Positions 53,601 through 62,058 of a DNA stretch of 64,000 nt are shown here, piece by piece. The first letter of the stretch is position 1; the number at the start of each line of letters is the position of its first letter. The position numbers were made by a program, and so were the translations under genes. This DNA is from Flavobacterium nitrogenifigens (GTDB lineage: Bacteria > Bacteroidota > Bacteroidia > Flavobacteriales > Flavobacteriaceae): assembly GCF_003254565.1 (NCBI RefSeq), contig NZ_QJRI01000181.1, positions 62,001-126,000 on the forward strand. Direction: 5' to 3'. The notes under the pieces are model-generated. The model searched no databases, was not told where the DNA came from, and worked only from the letters and a program-made list of their open reading frames with translations.

Positions 53601-54509
53601 ACCACCTTAAACAATGATGGCTTTAGCCCTCCAATGCAGTTTAAAACTCTCGGAGAAACCATCTTTAGAGGAAATGCATCTGTAACCAATGGACAATTTG
53701 AATTTAGTTTTGTAGTCCCTAGAGACATCAGGGTTCCCGTTGACAATGGCAGAATCAGCTTTTATTCGAAAAAAAACGAATCATTAGAAAACCAAACCGG
53801 CTATAATAGCGCCATAAAAATTGGAGGGATAAATGAAAATGCACCTCAGGACAATATAAATCCAAAAGTGAAGTTATATATGAACGATGAAACCTTTGTA
53901 TCTGGAGGAATTACGAATGAATCGCCATTTCTTTTGGCCTTTTTAGAAGATGAAAACGGAATTAATACAGCAAGCGGAATCGGACATGACATTGTTGCCA
54001 TTTTGGATGGAGACGTAAGTAATCCTTATATTTTGAATGATTACTATCAAACAAAATTAGACGATTACACCAACGGAAATTTACGCTTTCCATTTCGAAA
54101 TTTAACCCCTGGACTGCATACTATAAGTTTTACTGCTTGGGATGTTTACAATAATCCCGTTACGAGTGAAATTCAATTTACAGTTGTAGGAGACGACTCC
54201 TTGACACTATCACACGTTCTTAATTACCCTAATCCATTTTCAACTTATACACAATTTTGGTTTTCTCATAACCGACCTTATGAGCCATTAGATGTACAAG
54301 TTCAGGTAATGACTATTACAGGAAAAGTAGTCTGGACAAAAAATCAAACCGTTACAACAGAAGGATTTTTATCAAGAGAAATAACATGGGACGGAAGAGA
54401 TGATTTTGGCGACAGAATCGGAAAAGGAGTGTACATTTACAAACTGACTGTAAAATCGAATTTAACAAATAAAAAAGCAGAAAAATACGAAAAGCTTGTC
54501 ATCCTATAA
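50673..54509 (+). CDS. porU: Type IX secretion sortase PorU
   Basis: 1278 residues. The signal peptide ends ISFSQTNG. The gingipain-like C25 peptidase domain lies at about residues 540-910 with catalytic His789 in NYLGHGGEDG and Cys823 in ITCEFSRF. The last 90 residues form a type IX CTD-like domain (NYPNPFS, GKVVWTKNQ, DRIGKGVYIYKLTVKS, LVIL). PorU removes the C-terminal signal of cargo at the cell surface and attaches it to lipopolysaccharide, held by PorV. It is followed by porV and divergent from gldJ, the gene order known in F. johnsoniae. Confidence 0.96.
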   Translation: MKQAFLIYFFLIPIISFSQTNGAITIDWQNKKEINYGESKIIIPYFLGTSFRFDITKKSIALLQNLNQSGISNGSSVQISNIVYESISSADLGDLTIENIPETPNESIIVTNARDIRYSFLSLSPIIKAGNSYKRIKSFSYFISNSNTRTASTSSFQKSAAIVNSVLASGDWYRFYIQKSGVYKIDRSFLQSLGFDVSKVDPRRIKIYGNGGRMLPLANSNYYPDDLTENAIQITGENDGVFNNEDYILFYAEGTDNWNSESQTNLNLYDTKSYYYITVSGGDGKRIQNLNQPTGNSTLELNTFDDYQYHEIDQTNIVHLGRQWLGESFDINQEQEFTFSFPNLDVSAPVKIEINAAAASFTPTSFAITANGQNVGSINFSSLIPNSDTKYTTGKLPANTQFTGADNIKIKLTYNNNGVPGSKGYLDYINLTAKRKLLGLGKQFHFQYNAAGSTAGIVNYTIGNASGITQIWDVTDLYNASKAENTNQSSFSFKANLGEVRKYVAIDPSDYYTPLKENQSKIANQNLKGTIFRNSQNVFQDIDYVIITPKSLASQAERLANFHRTNSGLIVKVISLENIYQEFSSGKQDIAAIRNCVKYVYDNASSPDKRVRYLNLFGDASYDYKDRITNNTNIVPIYQSLISNTVGEASFASDDFYGLMDANEGVVIPSLGGIDIALGRMLVSDNAQAQEMVNKVIEYHDIKSYGNWRNNVVLISDDSDRPGDQTLQANQNALADLIATEKPFFNIDKIFLDAYTQEASAGGSRYPKARTDFFNAFEKGALIFNYLGHGGEDGLASERIWEKSDGQNLSNQYKYPLFITITCEFSRFDDPTRPTAGEYVYWNPKGGAISMLTTVREIGQTNAEEFNKTLSKNLLSYGSNQYNTIAESLRISKNENPSSSSNVVFYIGDPALMLAIPKPRINLTKVNDIVISQAIPDLKSLSKIKISGEITDENNTLLNNYNGELATAIFDKLITNTTLNNDGFSPPMQFKTLGETIFRGNASVTNGQFEFSFVVPRDIRVPVDNGRISFYSKKNESLENQTGYNSAIKIGGINENAPQDNINPKVKLYMNDETFVSGGITNESPFLLAFLEDENGINTASGIGHDIVAILDGDVSNPYILNDYYQTKLDDYTNGNLRFPFRNLTPGLHTISFTAWDVYNNPVTSEIQFTVVGDDSLTLSHVLNYPNPFSTYTQFWFSHNRPYEPLDVQVQVMTITGKVVWTKNQTVTTEGFLSREITWDGRDDFGDRIGKGVYIYKLTVKSNLTNKKAEKYEKLVIL

Positions 54510-54524
54510 TATTATATATATTTG
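54496..54524 (+). promoter_or_regulatory. porV promoter inside the end of porU
   Basis: TTG at 54496-54498, an 18-bp spacer and TATATTTG at 54517-54524 match both parts of the flavobacterial promoter. It gives porV an own transcript with a short leader. Confidence 0.7.
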
Positions 54525-54549
54525 CACTACCAAAACACTAATCCCATAA

Positions 54550-55755
54550 ATGAAAAAACTATCACTTTTATTAATTTGTATCTTTAGCATTTACACCTCA
54601 AGGGCTCAGGAATCAAGGCCTATTGTTACTGGAGTACCTTTTTTATTAGTCGCTGCTGATGCTAGAGCAGCAGGTTTGGCAGATCAAGGAGTAGCCACTT
54701 CTGCCGACGTTTTCTCACAACAATGGAACCCCGCCAAGTATGCATTTTCTGAAGATGCACAAGGCCTTTCCATCAGTTACACTCCTTATTTAACAGATCT
54801 TGCCAATGACATTTCGTTGGGTCAGGTTACGTATTACAACAAAATCAATGAACGAAGCGCATTTGCAGGAAGTTTTCGTTATTTTGGTTTTGGAGGAATC
54901 GAGTTACGATACACAGGAGATCCAAATGAGGCCGTACGAGAAGTAAATCCAAACGAGTTTGCTTTAGACGGATCGTATTCACTTAAATTAAGTGACCGAT
55001 TCTCTATGGCAGTTGCCGCACGTTTTATTAACTCAAATTTAAAAGTCGCTTCAGAAGAAGTTGATGCAACATCTGCAAGTTCATTTGCTGTTGACGTAGC
55101 TGCTTTTTATCAATCAGAAGAAATTGCTTATCAAGATTTCAACGGAAGATGGAGAGCTGGTATCAACCTTCAGAATATGGGGCCAAAAATTAGCTACGAT
55201 AACGACAACATAAGCTCAAACTTCTTACCTGCTAATTTAAGATTAGGTGGAGGATTTGATTTTATTTTTGACGATTACAACAAACTTACTTTAAGTGCTG
55301 AACTTACTAAACTTTTAGTTCCAACACCTCCAGGAATCGGAACACCAGTAGATGTAAATGGCGACGGAGACTTCGATGACCCTGAAGATATTTCGCAGCA
55401 AGAAGCAACAGATATTGGCTATAGAAATTATAACGATATTGGCTGGTTCGAAGGAATGTTCAAATCTTTTGGAGACGCTCCAGGCGGATTTAAAGAAGAA
55501 ATGAAAGAGGTAACCTATAGCATTGCTGGTGAATATATGTATCAAGATGCTTTTGCATTCAGATTAGGATATTACCATGAAAGTCCAGAAAAAGGCGCTA
55601 AACAGTTTTTCTCTTTAGGAGCAGGATTTAAATACAACATCATGAAAATTGATGTCTCGTACTTATTCTCAGCTTCGAAAATAAAAAATCCTTTAGAAAA
55701 CACACTTCGTTTCTCTTTAACGTTTAACTTTGGAGACAAATACGATAATTACTAA
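54550..55755 (+). CDS. porV: Type IX secretion outer-membrane protein PorV
   Basis: 401 residues. The signal peptide ends YTSRAQES. A FadL-like 14-strand barrel contains the conserved start VPFLLVAADARAAGLADQGVATSADVFSQQWNPAKYAF, typical of PorV/PorP relatives (ARAAGLAD). It ends NTLRFSLTFNF. PorV shuttles cargo from the SprA translocon to the attachment complex with PorU. Directly downstream of porU with a 40-bp gap and its own promoter, and closed by a hairpin terminator. Confidence 0.96.
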   Translation: MKKLSLLLICIFSIYTSRAQESRPIVTGVPFLLVAADARAAGLADQGVATSADVFSQQWNPAKYAFSEDAQGLSISYTPYLTDLANDISLGQVTYYNKINERSAFAGSFRYFGFGGIELRYTGDPNEAVREVNPNEFALDGSYSLKLSDRFSMAVAARFINSNLKVASEEVDATSASSFAVDVAAFYQSEEIAYQDFNGRWRAGINLQNMGPKISYDNDNISSNFLPANLRLGGGFDFIFDDYNKLTLSAELTKLLVPTPPGIGTPVDVNGDGDFDDPEDISQQEATDIGYRNYNDIGWFEGMFKSFGDAPGGFKEEMKEVTYSIAGEYMYQDAFAFRLGYYHESPEKGAKQFFSLGAGFKYNIMKIDVSYLFSASKIKNPLENTLRFSLTFNFGDKYDNY

Positions 55756-55783
55756 AGAAAAAAGATTACAATAAAAATAATTC

Positions 55784-55822
55784 AATCCAAATTCCAGCAT
55801 TTTAGGAATTTGGATTTTTTTT
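55784..55822 (+). terminator. Terminator of porV
   Basis: AATCCAAATTCC and GGAATTTGGATT form a 12-bp perfect stem with a 9-nt loop, followed by a run of T. The stem again uses the AAATTCC unit. Confidence 0.88.
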
Positions 55823-55835
55823 CCCTTATAAACAG

Positions 55836-56318
55836 ATGAAAGAAATCAACATAACCTCTTCATTTACAATATTTGACAATTTAAATGAACTTCCAGCCGA
55901 TATTCAGGATCTAATGACCCAAGCTGTAGAAATCAGAAAAAAAGCTTATGCCCCTTATTCAAAGTTTAAAGTTGGCGCTGCCTTGCTTTTAGACAACGGA
56001 AAAATAATCTTAGGTTCCAATCAAGAAAATGCCGCTTATCCGTCTGGACTTTGTGCTGAAAGAACAGCCATTTTTTATGCAGGAAGCACCTATCCAGAAG
56101 CCAAAATCTTAAAAATGGCAATTACAGCAGCTTCAGACACTAATCAGACAACTGCTCCTATTCCGCCGTGCGGATCTTGCCGACAATCAATAGCAGAATA
56201 CGAGATAAAACAAGACACCCCTATTGAAATCTATTTTATGGGAGAAATTGGTGAGATTTACAAATCGTCATCCCTAAAAAATTTGCTCCCATTGATGTTT
56301 GATAAAAAGTTCTTGTAA
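55836..56318 (+). CDS. cdd: Cytidine deaminase
   Basis: 160 residues. Converts cytidine and deoxycytidine to uridine forms in pyrimidine salvage. Zinc and catalytic motifs are GLCAERTAIF (Cys and Glu; homotetrameric type) and PPCGSCRQ (two Cys). KFKVGAALLLDNGKI is the substrate-contact strand. An N-terminal stretch of about 30 residues precedes the core. Short gap after the porV terminator. Confidence 0.95.
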   Translation: MKEINITSSFTIFDNLNELPADIQDLMTQAVEIRKKAYAPYSKFKVGAALLLDNGKIILGSNQENAAYPSGLCAERTAIFYAGSTYPEAKILKMAITAASDTNQTTAPIPPCGSCRQSIAEYEIKQDTPIEIYFMGEIGEIYKSSSLKNLLPLMFDKKFL

Positions 56319-56368
56319 AAAAAAGCCAAAAAGTATCGTTTTAATTTTAGTTCTTAAATGTAATGTCT

Positions 56369-56376
56369 TATTTTTG
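56369..56376 (+). promoter_or_regulatory. -7 box of the pdhA-pdhC operon
   Basis: TATTTTTG, exact TAnnTTTG match, 102 bp before the pdhA ATG. The leader starts with an imperfect hairpin at about 56373-56399 (TTTGC-N2-CCCGA facing TCGGG-N-GCAAA). Confidence 0.6.
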
Positions 56377-56477
56377 CATCCCGACCTTTCGGGCGCAAAT
56401 TTGTGGGAGGAAACTATTTTGCGTTACAGGCACAATAATCGATAACACAAACAACTTTAGCAAAAGAAAGAATTCAG

Positions 56478-57476
56478 ATGAAAGAAGTTACAAAAGAGGT
56501 ATATTTAAAGTGGTATGAAGACATGCTACTTTGGAGAAAGTTTGAAGACAAACTTGCAGCGTTATACATCCAACAAAAAGTTAGAGGTTTTCTACACTTA
56601 TATAATGGTCAAGAAGCTGTATTAGCAGGTGCATTGCACGCTATGGATTTGACCAAAGATAAAATGATTACTGCTTACAGAAACCACGTTCAACCAATTG
56701 GTATGGGCGTTGATCCAAGAAATGTAATGGCTGAGCTTTTAGGAAAAGCAACAGGGACTTCTAAAGGTATGGGAGGTTCTATGCACATTTTCTCTAAAGA
56801 ACACGGTTTTTACGGTGGACACGGAATTGTAGGTGCTCAAATCCCAGTTGGAGCGGGTATTGCTTTCGCAGACAAATATTTTAATACTGGCGGTGTTACT
56901 ATGACTTACTTTGGTGATGGTGCTGCTAGACAAGGTTCTCTTCACGAAGCTTTTAACATGGCTATGCTATGGAAACTTCCAGTTGTATTTATCGTTGAAA
57001 ACAATGGTTATGCAATGGGAACTTCTGTAGAAAGAACTGCAAACCACACTGACATCTGGAAATTAGGTTTAGGTTACGAAATGCCTTGCGGACCTGTTGA
57101 CGGAATGAACCCTGTAAAAGTTGCCGAAGCAATGCACGAAGCTATCGAAAGAGCACGTCGTGGCGATGGGCCAACTTTCCTTGAAATGAAAACGTACCGT
57201 TACAGAGGACACTCTATGTCTGATGCGCAATTATACCGTTCTAAAGAAGAGGTTGAAGAGTACAAAAAAATCGACCCAATTACGCAAGTTCTTGACGTAA
57301 TCTTGGATCAAAAATATGCTACTGAAGAAGAAATTGAAGTAATTGACCAAAGAGTTAAAGACTTGGTTGAAGAGTGTGCGAAATTCGCTGAAGAATCTCC
57401 ATACCCAGACTTAAAACAATTATACGATGTAGTATACGCACAAGAAGACTATCCATTTACACCTCATAAATTATAA
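56478..57476 (+). CDS. pdhA: Pyruvate dehydrogenase E1 component, alpha subunit
   Basis: 332 residues. Thiamine-diphosphate enzyme subunit that decarboxylates pyruvate. The TPP-magnesium motif runs from FGDGAARQGSLHEAFN to VVFIVENNGYAMGTS (GDG to NN). The phosphorylation-loop region YRYRGHSMSD and the N-terminal RKFEDKLAALY are typical of E1 alpha. The beta-subunit gene is not adjacent; pdhC follows after 4 bp. Codon use is biased as in highly expressed genes. Confidence 0.97.
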   Translation: MKEVTKEVYLKWYEDMLLWRKFEDKLAALYIQQKVRGFLHLYNGQEAVLAGALHAMDLTKDKMITAYRNHVQPIGMGVDPRNVMAELLGKATGTSKGMGGSMHIFSKEHGFYGGHGIVGAQIPVGAGIAFADKYFNTGGVTMTYFGDGAARQGSLHEAFNMAMLWKLPVVFIVENNGYAMGTSVERTANHTDIWKLGLGYEMPCGPVDGMNPVKVAEAMHEAIERARRGDGPTFLEMKTYRYRGHSMSDAQLYRSKEEVEEYKKIDPITQVLDVILDQKYATEEEIEVIDQRVKDLVEECAKFAEESPYPDLKQLYDVVYAQEDYPFTPHKL

Positions 57477-57480
57477 TATC

Positions 57481-59118
57481 ATGGCGATTAAAGTAACAAT
57501 GCCTCGTTTGAGCGATACTATGACAGAAGGAACGGTAGCAACTTGGCTTAAAAAAGTAGGCGACAAAGTAAGCGAAGGTGATATCTTAGCTGAAATTGAA
57601 ACAGACAAAGCAACTATGGAGTTCGAATCTTTTAACGAAGGAACTCTTTTACATATCGGAATTCAAGCTGGAGAAACTGCTCCAGTTGATTCATTATTAG
57701 CTATCATCGGTAAAGAAGGAGAAGATATTTCTGCTCTTTTAGCTGGTGGTGATGCTCCTGCTGCCGAAGCTCCAAAAGCGGACGCTCCAGCTGCCGAAGC
57801 AAAAACTGAAACTGCTGCTCCTGCAAAAGCGGCTGAATTACCAAAAGGTGTTATAGTTGTAACTATGCCACGTTTGAGTGATACAATGACTGAAGGTACT
57901 GTAGCAACTTGGTTGAAAAAAGTTGGCGATACTGTAGCTGAAGGAGATATTTTAGCTGAAATTGAAACAGACAAAGCTACAATGGAGTTTGAGTCTTTCA
58001 ATGCTGGAACATTATTATACATCGGAATTCAAGAAGGAAGCACTGCTCCTGTTGACAGCTTATTAGCCATCATCGGACCTGCAGGAACTGACATTTCTGG
58101 AGTTGCTGATAACTTTACTGCTGGTGGCGCTGCAACTGCAAGTGCTCCTGCTGCTGAAGAAACAAAAGCTGCACCTGCTGCACAAGCTACAGAAGCTGTT
58201 GCTGAAACTTCAAACGGAGGAAGAATTTTAGCTTCACCATTAGCTAAAAAAATCGCTTCTGACAAAGGAATTCAATTAAGCCAAGTTAAAGGATCTGGAG
58301 AAAACGGAAGAATCGTAAAAAGCGATATCGAAAACTTTACTCCATCTGCTCAAGCACAAACTGCTGCTTCTGCTCCTGCTGCTAAACAAGAAGCATCTGC
58401 TCCTGCTGCACCAAAAGTATTTGTTCCTGCTGGTGAAGTTTACACAGAAGAGATCAAAAACTCTCAAATGCGTAAAATCATTGCAAAACGTCTTTCTGAA
58501 TCTTTATTCACTGCTCCTCACTACAACTTAGTGATCGAGGTAAGCATGGACGAAGCAATGCAAGCTAGAGCTGCTATCAATAGCGTTCCAGATACAAAAG
58601 TATCTTTCAACGATATGGTAATCAAAGCTTGTGCTTTAGCATTGAAAAAACACCCAAAAATCAACTCTACTTGGAAAGAAGATGCTATCATCATTAACCA
58701 CCACGTAAACATTGGTGTTGCTGTAGCTGTTGAGGACGGATTAGTTGTTCCTGTATTGAAATTTACTGATGCTATGAGTTTATCTCAAATTGGCGGTTCT
58801 GTAAGAGATCTTGCTGGAAGAGCTAAAAATAAAAAACTTGGACCACAAGAAATGGAAGGAAGTACTTTTACAGTATCTAACCTTGGTATGTTTGGTATTA
58901 CTGAATTTAATTCAATTATCAACCAGCCAAACTCTGCTATCCTTTCTGTAGGTGCAATTGTTGAGAAACCAGTAGTTAAAAACGGTCAAATCGTAGTTGG
59001 AAACACAATGATGTTATCATTAGCTTGCGACCACAGAACAATTGACGGTGCAACTGGCGCTCAGTTCTTACAAACATTAAAACAATACATCGAAAGCCCA
59101 GTTACAATGTTGGCGTAA
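57481..59118 (+). CDS. pdhC: Pyruvate dehydrogenase E2 (dihydrolipoamide acetyltransferase)
   Basis: 545 residues. Two lipoyl domains in tandem, each with the lipoylated lysine in ETDKATMEFES (Lys43 and Lys165), joined by Ala/Pro-rich linkers. A peripheral subunit-binding domain follows (ILASPLAKKIASDKGIQLSQVKGSGENGRI, about residues 243-275), then the catalytic acyltransferase core with DHRTIDGATGAQFL. It transfers the acetyl group to CoA and forms the core of the complex. The two lipoyl modules are nearly identical, suggesting recent or homogenised duplication. Ends in a strong terminator. Confidence 0.97.
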   Translation: MAIKVTMPRLSDTMTEGTVATWLKKVGDKVSEGDILAEIETDKATMEFESFNEGTLLHIGIQAGETAPVDSLLAIIGKEGEDISALLAGGDAPAAEAPKADAPAAEAKTETAAPAKAAELPKGVIVVTMPRLSDTMTEGTVATWLKKVGDTVAEGDILAEIETDKATMEFESFNAGTLLYIGIQEGSTAPVDSLLAIIGPAGTDISGVADNFTAGGAATASAPAAEETKAAPAAQATEAVAETSNGGRILASPLAKKIASDKGIQLSQVKGSGENGRIVKSDIENFTPSAQAQTAASAPAAKQEASAPAAPKVFVPAGEVYTEEIKNSQMRKIIAKRLSESLFTAPHYNLVIEVSMDEAMQARAAINSVPDTKVSFNDMVIKACALALKKHPKINSTWKEDAIIINHHVNIGVAVAVEDGLVVPVLKFTDAMSLSQIGGSVRDLAGRAKNKKLGPQEMEGSTFTVSNLGMFGITEFNSIINQPNSAILSVGAIVEKPVVKNGQIVVGNTMMLSLACDHRTIDGATGAQFLQTLKQYIESPVTMLA

Positions 59119-59138
59119 TCTTTGTTAATTTTATAATT

Positions 59139-59173
59139 AAATCCCATTTTGTTTATTCAAAATGGGATTTTTT
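59139..59173 (+). terminator. Terminator of pdhA-pdhC
   Basis: AAATCCCATTTTG and CAAAATGGGATTT form the stem around a 6-nt loop, followed by TTTTA. Confidence 0.92.
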
Positions 59174-59209
59174 ATTTAATTTTCATCCTCAAATTCAAAA
59201 CCTCACAAA

Positions 59210-61057
59210 ATGAAGAAACTAATTCTTGTCGCTTTATTTCTGACAGCAATTGCCTGCCAGAAAAAAGGGCAAACAGAAAAAACGGCTACTGTTACAGACG
59301 AACACAGTTACTCCAAACCAGAACTTGCCGTTGCGAAGCACCTTGATCTTGATATCAAAGTTGATTTTGACACACAAACTATTTCAGGAAAAGCATCTTG
59401 GACAATTGACAACATCAGTAAAGGAAACGAAATTATTTTCGATGAAAACACTTTAAATATCACTAAAGTAACTTTAGGCGACGAAGAAAAAGAAACGAAA
59501 TTTGAACTTGGAGCAGATACTGAATTTCACGGAAAACCGCTTCATATTACAATTGAACCAAACACAACCAAAGTAAACATTTATTACAATACTACTAAAG
59601 ATGGTGTGGCTTTGCAATGGCTTAAACCAGAGCAAACTGCAGACAAAAAGAAACCTTTTGTTTTCTCTCAAGGAGAAAGCGTTTGGTCTAGAACCTGGAT
59701 TCCGTGTCAGGATTCGCCAGGAATTCGTTTTACTTATAATGCAAAAGTTACGGTTCCTAAAGATTTATTGGCGGTTATGAGCGCTGTAAATCCGCAGAAG
59801 AAAAATGACACTGGAGTCTATACTTTCAAACAAGACAAAGCAATTCCTTCTTATTTAATGGCAATTGCAGTTGGAGATATTGAATTTCAAGCAATCGATA
59901 ACAGAACTGGAGTTTATGCAGAACCATCTGTTTTAAAAAGCGCTGCTTACGAATTTGCTGAACTTGGCAAAATGGTAAATGCAGCAGAAAAATTATACGG
60001 ACCATACAGATGGGGACGCTACGATGTTTTGGTTTTACCTCCAAGTTTCCCTTATGGCGGAATGGAAAATCCAAACTTGACTTTCTTAACTCCAGGAGTA
60101 CTTGCCGGAGATCGTTCGCTTACAAGCTTACTAGCACACGAATTAGGACACAGCTGGAGCGGAAACTTAGTTACAAACGCAACTTGGGATGATATTTGGC
60201 TAAACGAAGGTTTTACTACTTATGTGGAACATAGAATTGGAGAAGCTATTTTCGGTAAAAAAGAATTTGACATGCAAAACGTTATCACCAATAAAGAATT
60301 GGTTGACAATGTTGCCGAATATGGAGATACAAATCCAGATACAAGATTAAAAGTTAGCTTGACAGGAAGAAACCCTGATGACGGAATCAGCATGATTCCT
60401 TATGTAAAAGGATATTCTTTTTTAAGGGTAATTGAAAATGCCGTTGGACGCGAAAAATTCGATCCGTTTATTAAAAATTATTTCGATTCTCATGCTTTTC
60501 AATCGATCACAACAGAAGATTTTGTAAAGTATTTAAACGAAAATCTTATCAAAGGAGACAAGGCTTTAGCAGATAAAATCCAATTAGATAACTGGATTTA
60601 CAAACCAGGAATTCCATCAAACATTGTTCCTGTAAGTTCTGCCGATTTTGATGCAATTGACGCTATCCAAAAAAGCTGGAGAGAAACTGGCGTTGCAGGT
60701 TTAAGCAAAAAAATCACCACAACTGCCGAAAAACAGCATTTTATAGATCATCTTCCCGCTGATATTACTGCAAAGGAAATGGAAGCAATTGACAAGGAAT
60801 TCAACTTTACCAAGGGCGGTAATTTCATTATCAAACGCCAATGGTTTGTTCAGGCAATTCGCCATCAATACAAAGCTGCTGATCCTGCAATTGAACAATT
60901 TTTAATTGGAAGCAGCAGAACTGGCTCTATCATGATGCTTTATAAAGAAATGGTTAAAACTCCAGAAGGAAAAGTTTGGGCTAAAAAAGTTTTTGATAAA
61001 GCAAAATCTGGTTATCATGCAACGACTATTCAGGATGCAGCAAGTGTTTTGAAGTAA
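59210..61057 (+). CDS. M1 family aminopeptidase lipoprotein
   Basis: 615 residues. Lipobox AIACQKKG. A zinc metallopeptidase of the leukotriene-A4-hydrolase-like branch: exopeptidase motif YGGMENPN, zinc motif HELGH (His310, Glu311, His314) and the third ligand Glu333 in WLNEGFTTY. A C-terminal helical domain follows as in LTA4 hydrolase. Predicted to trim N-terminal residues of peptides in the periplasm or at the outer membrane. Monocistronic. Confidence 0.94.
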   Translation: MKKLILVALFLTAIACQKKGQTEKTATVTDEHSYSKPELAVAKHLDLDIKVDFDTQTISGKASWTIDNISKGNEIIFDENTLNITKVTLGDEEKETKFELGADTEFHGKPLHITIEPNTTKVNIYYNTTKDGVALQWLKPEQTADKKKPFVFSQGESVWSRTWIPCQDSPGIRFTYNAKVTVPKDLLAVMSAVNPQKKNDTGVYTFKQDKAIPSYLMAIAVGDIEFQAIDNRTGVYAEPSVLKSAAYEFAELGKMVNAAEKLYGPYRWGRYDVLVLPPSFPYGGMENPNLTFLTPGVLAGDRSLTSLLAHELGHSWSGNLVTNATWDDIWLNEGFTTYVEHRIGEAIFGKKEFDMQNVITNKELVDNVAEYGDTNPDTRLKVSLTGRNPDDGISMIPYVKGYSFLRVIENAVGREKFDPFIKNYFDSHAFQSITTEDFVKYLNENLIKGDKALADKIQLDNWIYKPGIPSNIVPVSSADFDAIDAIQKSWRETGVAGLSKKITTTAEKQHFIDHLPADITAKEMEAIDKEFNFTKGGNFIIKRQWFVQAIRHQYKAADPAIEQFLIGSSRTGSIMMLYKEMVKTPEGKVWAKKVFDKAKSGYHATTIQDAASVLK

Positions 61058-61080
61058 TTTTTTTTTTAGAATATAAGTTT

Positions 61081-61118
61081 AAAAGAGTCTGTTTTTTTAA
61101 GAACAGACTCTTTTTTTT
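61081..61118 (+). terminator. Terminator of the aminopeptidase gene
   Basis: AAAAGAGTCTGTT and AACAGACTCTTTT form the stem with a long T-run after it. Confidence 0.9.
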
Positions 61119-61130
61119 ATTCGCAATAAT

Positions 61131-61215
61131 TGTCATTCCGAGGAACGAGGGATCGCACTAGAAATTCCACAAAGCAATCCCTTAATCTTTGTCGAGTTTC
61201 GTGTGTGATCCTTCC
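61131..61215. repeat. Dispersed intergenic repeat (TGTCATTCCGAGGAACGAGG type)
   Basis: Starts TTGTCATTCCGAGGAACGAG and ends in GTGATCCTTCCTTCGTCAGG. This is a fuller copy of the family whose fragments lie at 4191 and 13122. No coding capacity. Part of the 421-bp gap between the M1 peptidase and 61480. Confidence 0.6.
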
Positions 61216-61263
61216 TTCGTCAGGATAACAAACTAAACGAAAAACAATCTTATGAAAACGAGT

Positions 61264-61353
61264 GCCCTAGCCCCGATAGAAGTGGAAATCCTTTTGTGTC
61301 TCGTTTCTTTAACGAGACACAAAAGATTGGAACGGATAGCGGGAAATAGCTCC
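61264..61353 (-). ncRNA. Conserved structured element (Flavo-1-like), strand tentative
   Basis: A 90-bp block more GC-rich than its surroundings. Read on the minus strand it starts GGAGCTATTTCCCGCTATCC and ends CTATCGGGGCTAGGGC, with a perfect 14-bp stem in the middle (TTTTGTGTCTCGTT / AACGAGACACAAAA). I recognise this type of sequence as recurring in many flavobacterial genomes. It may correspond to the Flavo-1 RNA motif, but this is from memory and unchecked. The remaining part of the gap (61354-61479) shows nothing else. Confidence 0.5.
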
Positions 61354-61479
61354 TAAAAAAACATCAGGGAAAATTATCCATTACATAGCGTACTTTCTCC
61401 ATGTTTTAAAATCTGTAATCGTCGCAACTTTGTAATGTCAAAAGACAACAACAAATAACAACTTTAAAAATTAAATAAA

Positions 61480-62031
61480 ATGGCACGATTAACAGCATTA
61501 AACCCAGAAGAAGTAACAGGAAAAACTAAAGATTTATTCAACGCTGTTCAAGCAAAATTGGGCGTTGTACCAAACATGATGAGAACAATGGGAAATTCTC
61601 CAGTGGTTTTGGAAGGATATTTAAATTTAAGCGGCGCTTTGAGCCACGGAAAATTAAGTGCAAAAACAGGTGAATTAATTGCCTTAGCCGTTTCAGAAAG
61701 CAACTCTTGCGATTACTGTTTGGCAGCTCACACCTTTATTGGAGAAAAACTAGTAAAAACAGATCCAGCGGTTTTACACGCTGCAAGAACAGGAAATTCT
61801 GATGACGCGAAAACAGAAGCGATTTTACAATTGGCTAAAACATTAATCAGCAAAGGTGGTTTAATAAATGACGAAGATGTAAACAAAGCTAAAAACGCTG
61901 GAGTTTCTGATGCTGAAATTGCAGAAACTATTGCACATGTAGCTTTAAACGTTCTGACAAACTACTTCAACAACGTAGCCAATACAGAAATCGACTTTCC
62001 AAAAGTTTCTAACTTGGAATTGCAAAACTAA
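61480..62031 (+). CDS. Carboxymuconolactone decarboxylase/AhpD-family protein
   Basis: 183 residues, all helical. The AhpD-type active site is SNSCDYCLAAH (CxxC with a following His, about residues 74-84), preceded by LSAKTGELIALAVSESN. Such small proteins act as peroxidases or disulfide reductases; true decarboxylases lack CxxC. The name YciW/uncharacterised-peroxidase-related fits equally. The gene lies behind the structured repeat, and an AraC regulator follows on the same strand, possibly its own regulator. Confidence 0.9.
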   Translation: MARLTALNPEEVTGKTKDLFNAVQAKLGVVPNMMRTMGNSPVVLEGYLNLSGALSHGKLSAKTGELIALAVSESNSCDYCLAAHTFIGEKLVKTDPAVLHAARTGNSDDAKTEAILQLAKTLISKGGLINDEDVNKAKNAGVSDAEIAETIAHVALNVLTNYFNNVANTEIDFPKVSNLELQN

Positions 62032-62058
62032 TCTAGACAATAAAAAACAAGTTATAGA

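Noticed and set aside
57663..58265. Open frames antisense to pdhC rich in Ala and Ser
   Set aside because: They mirror the codon bias of the Ala/Pro linkers of the E2 protein on the other strand.
61264..61353. tRNA gene
   Set aside because: No cloverleaf, no TTCGA arm and no CCA-compatible end; the long single stem fits a different RNA or repeat.
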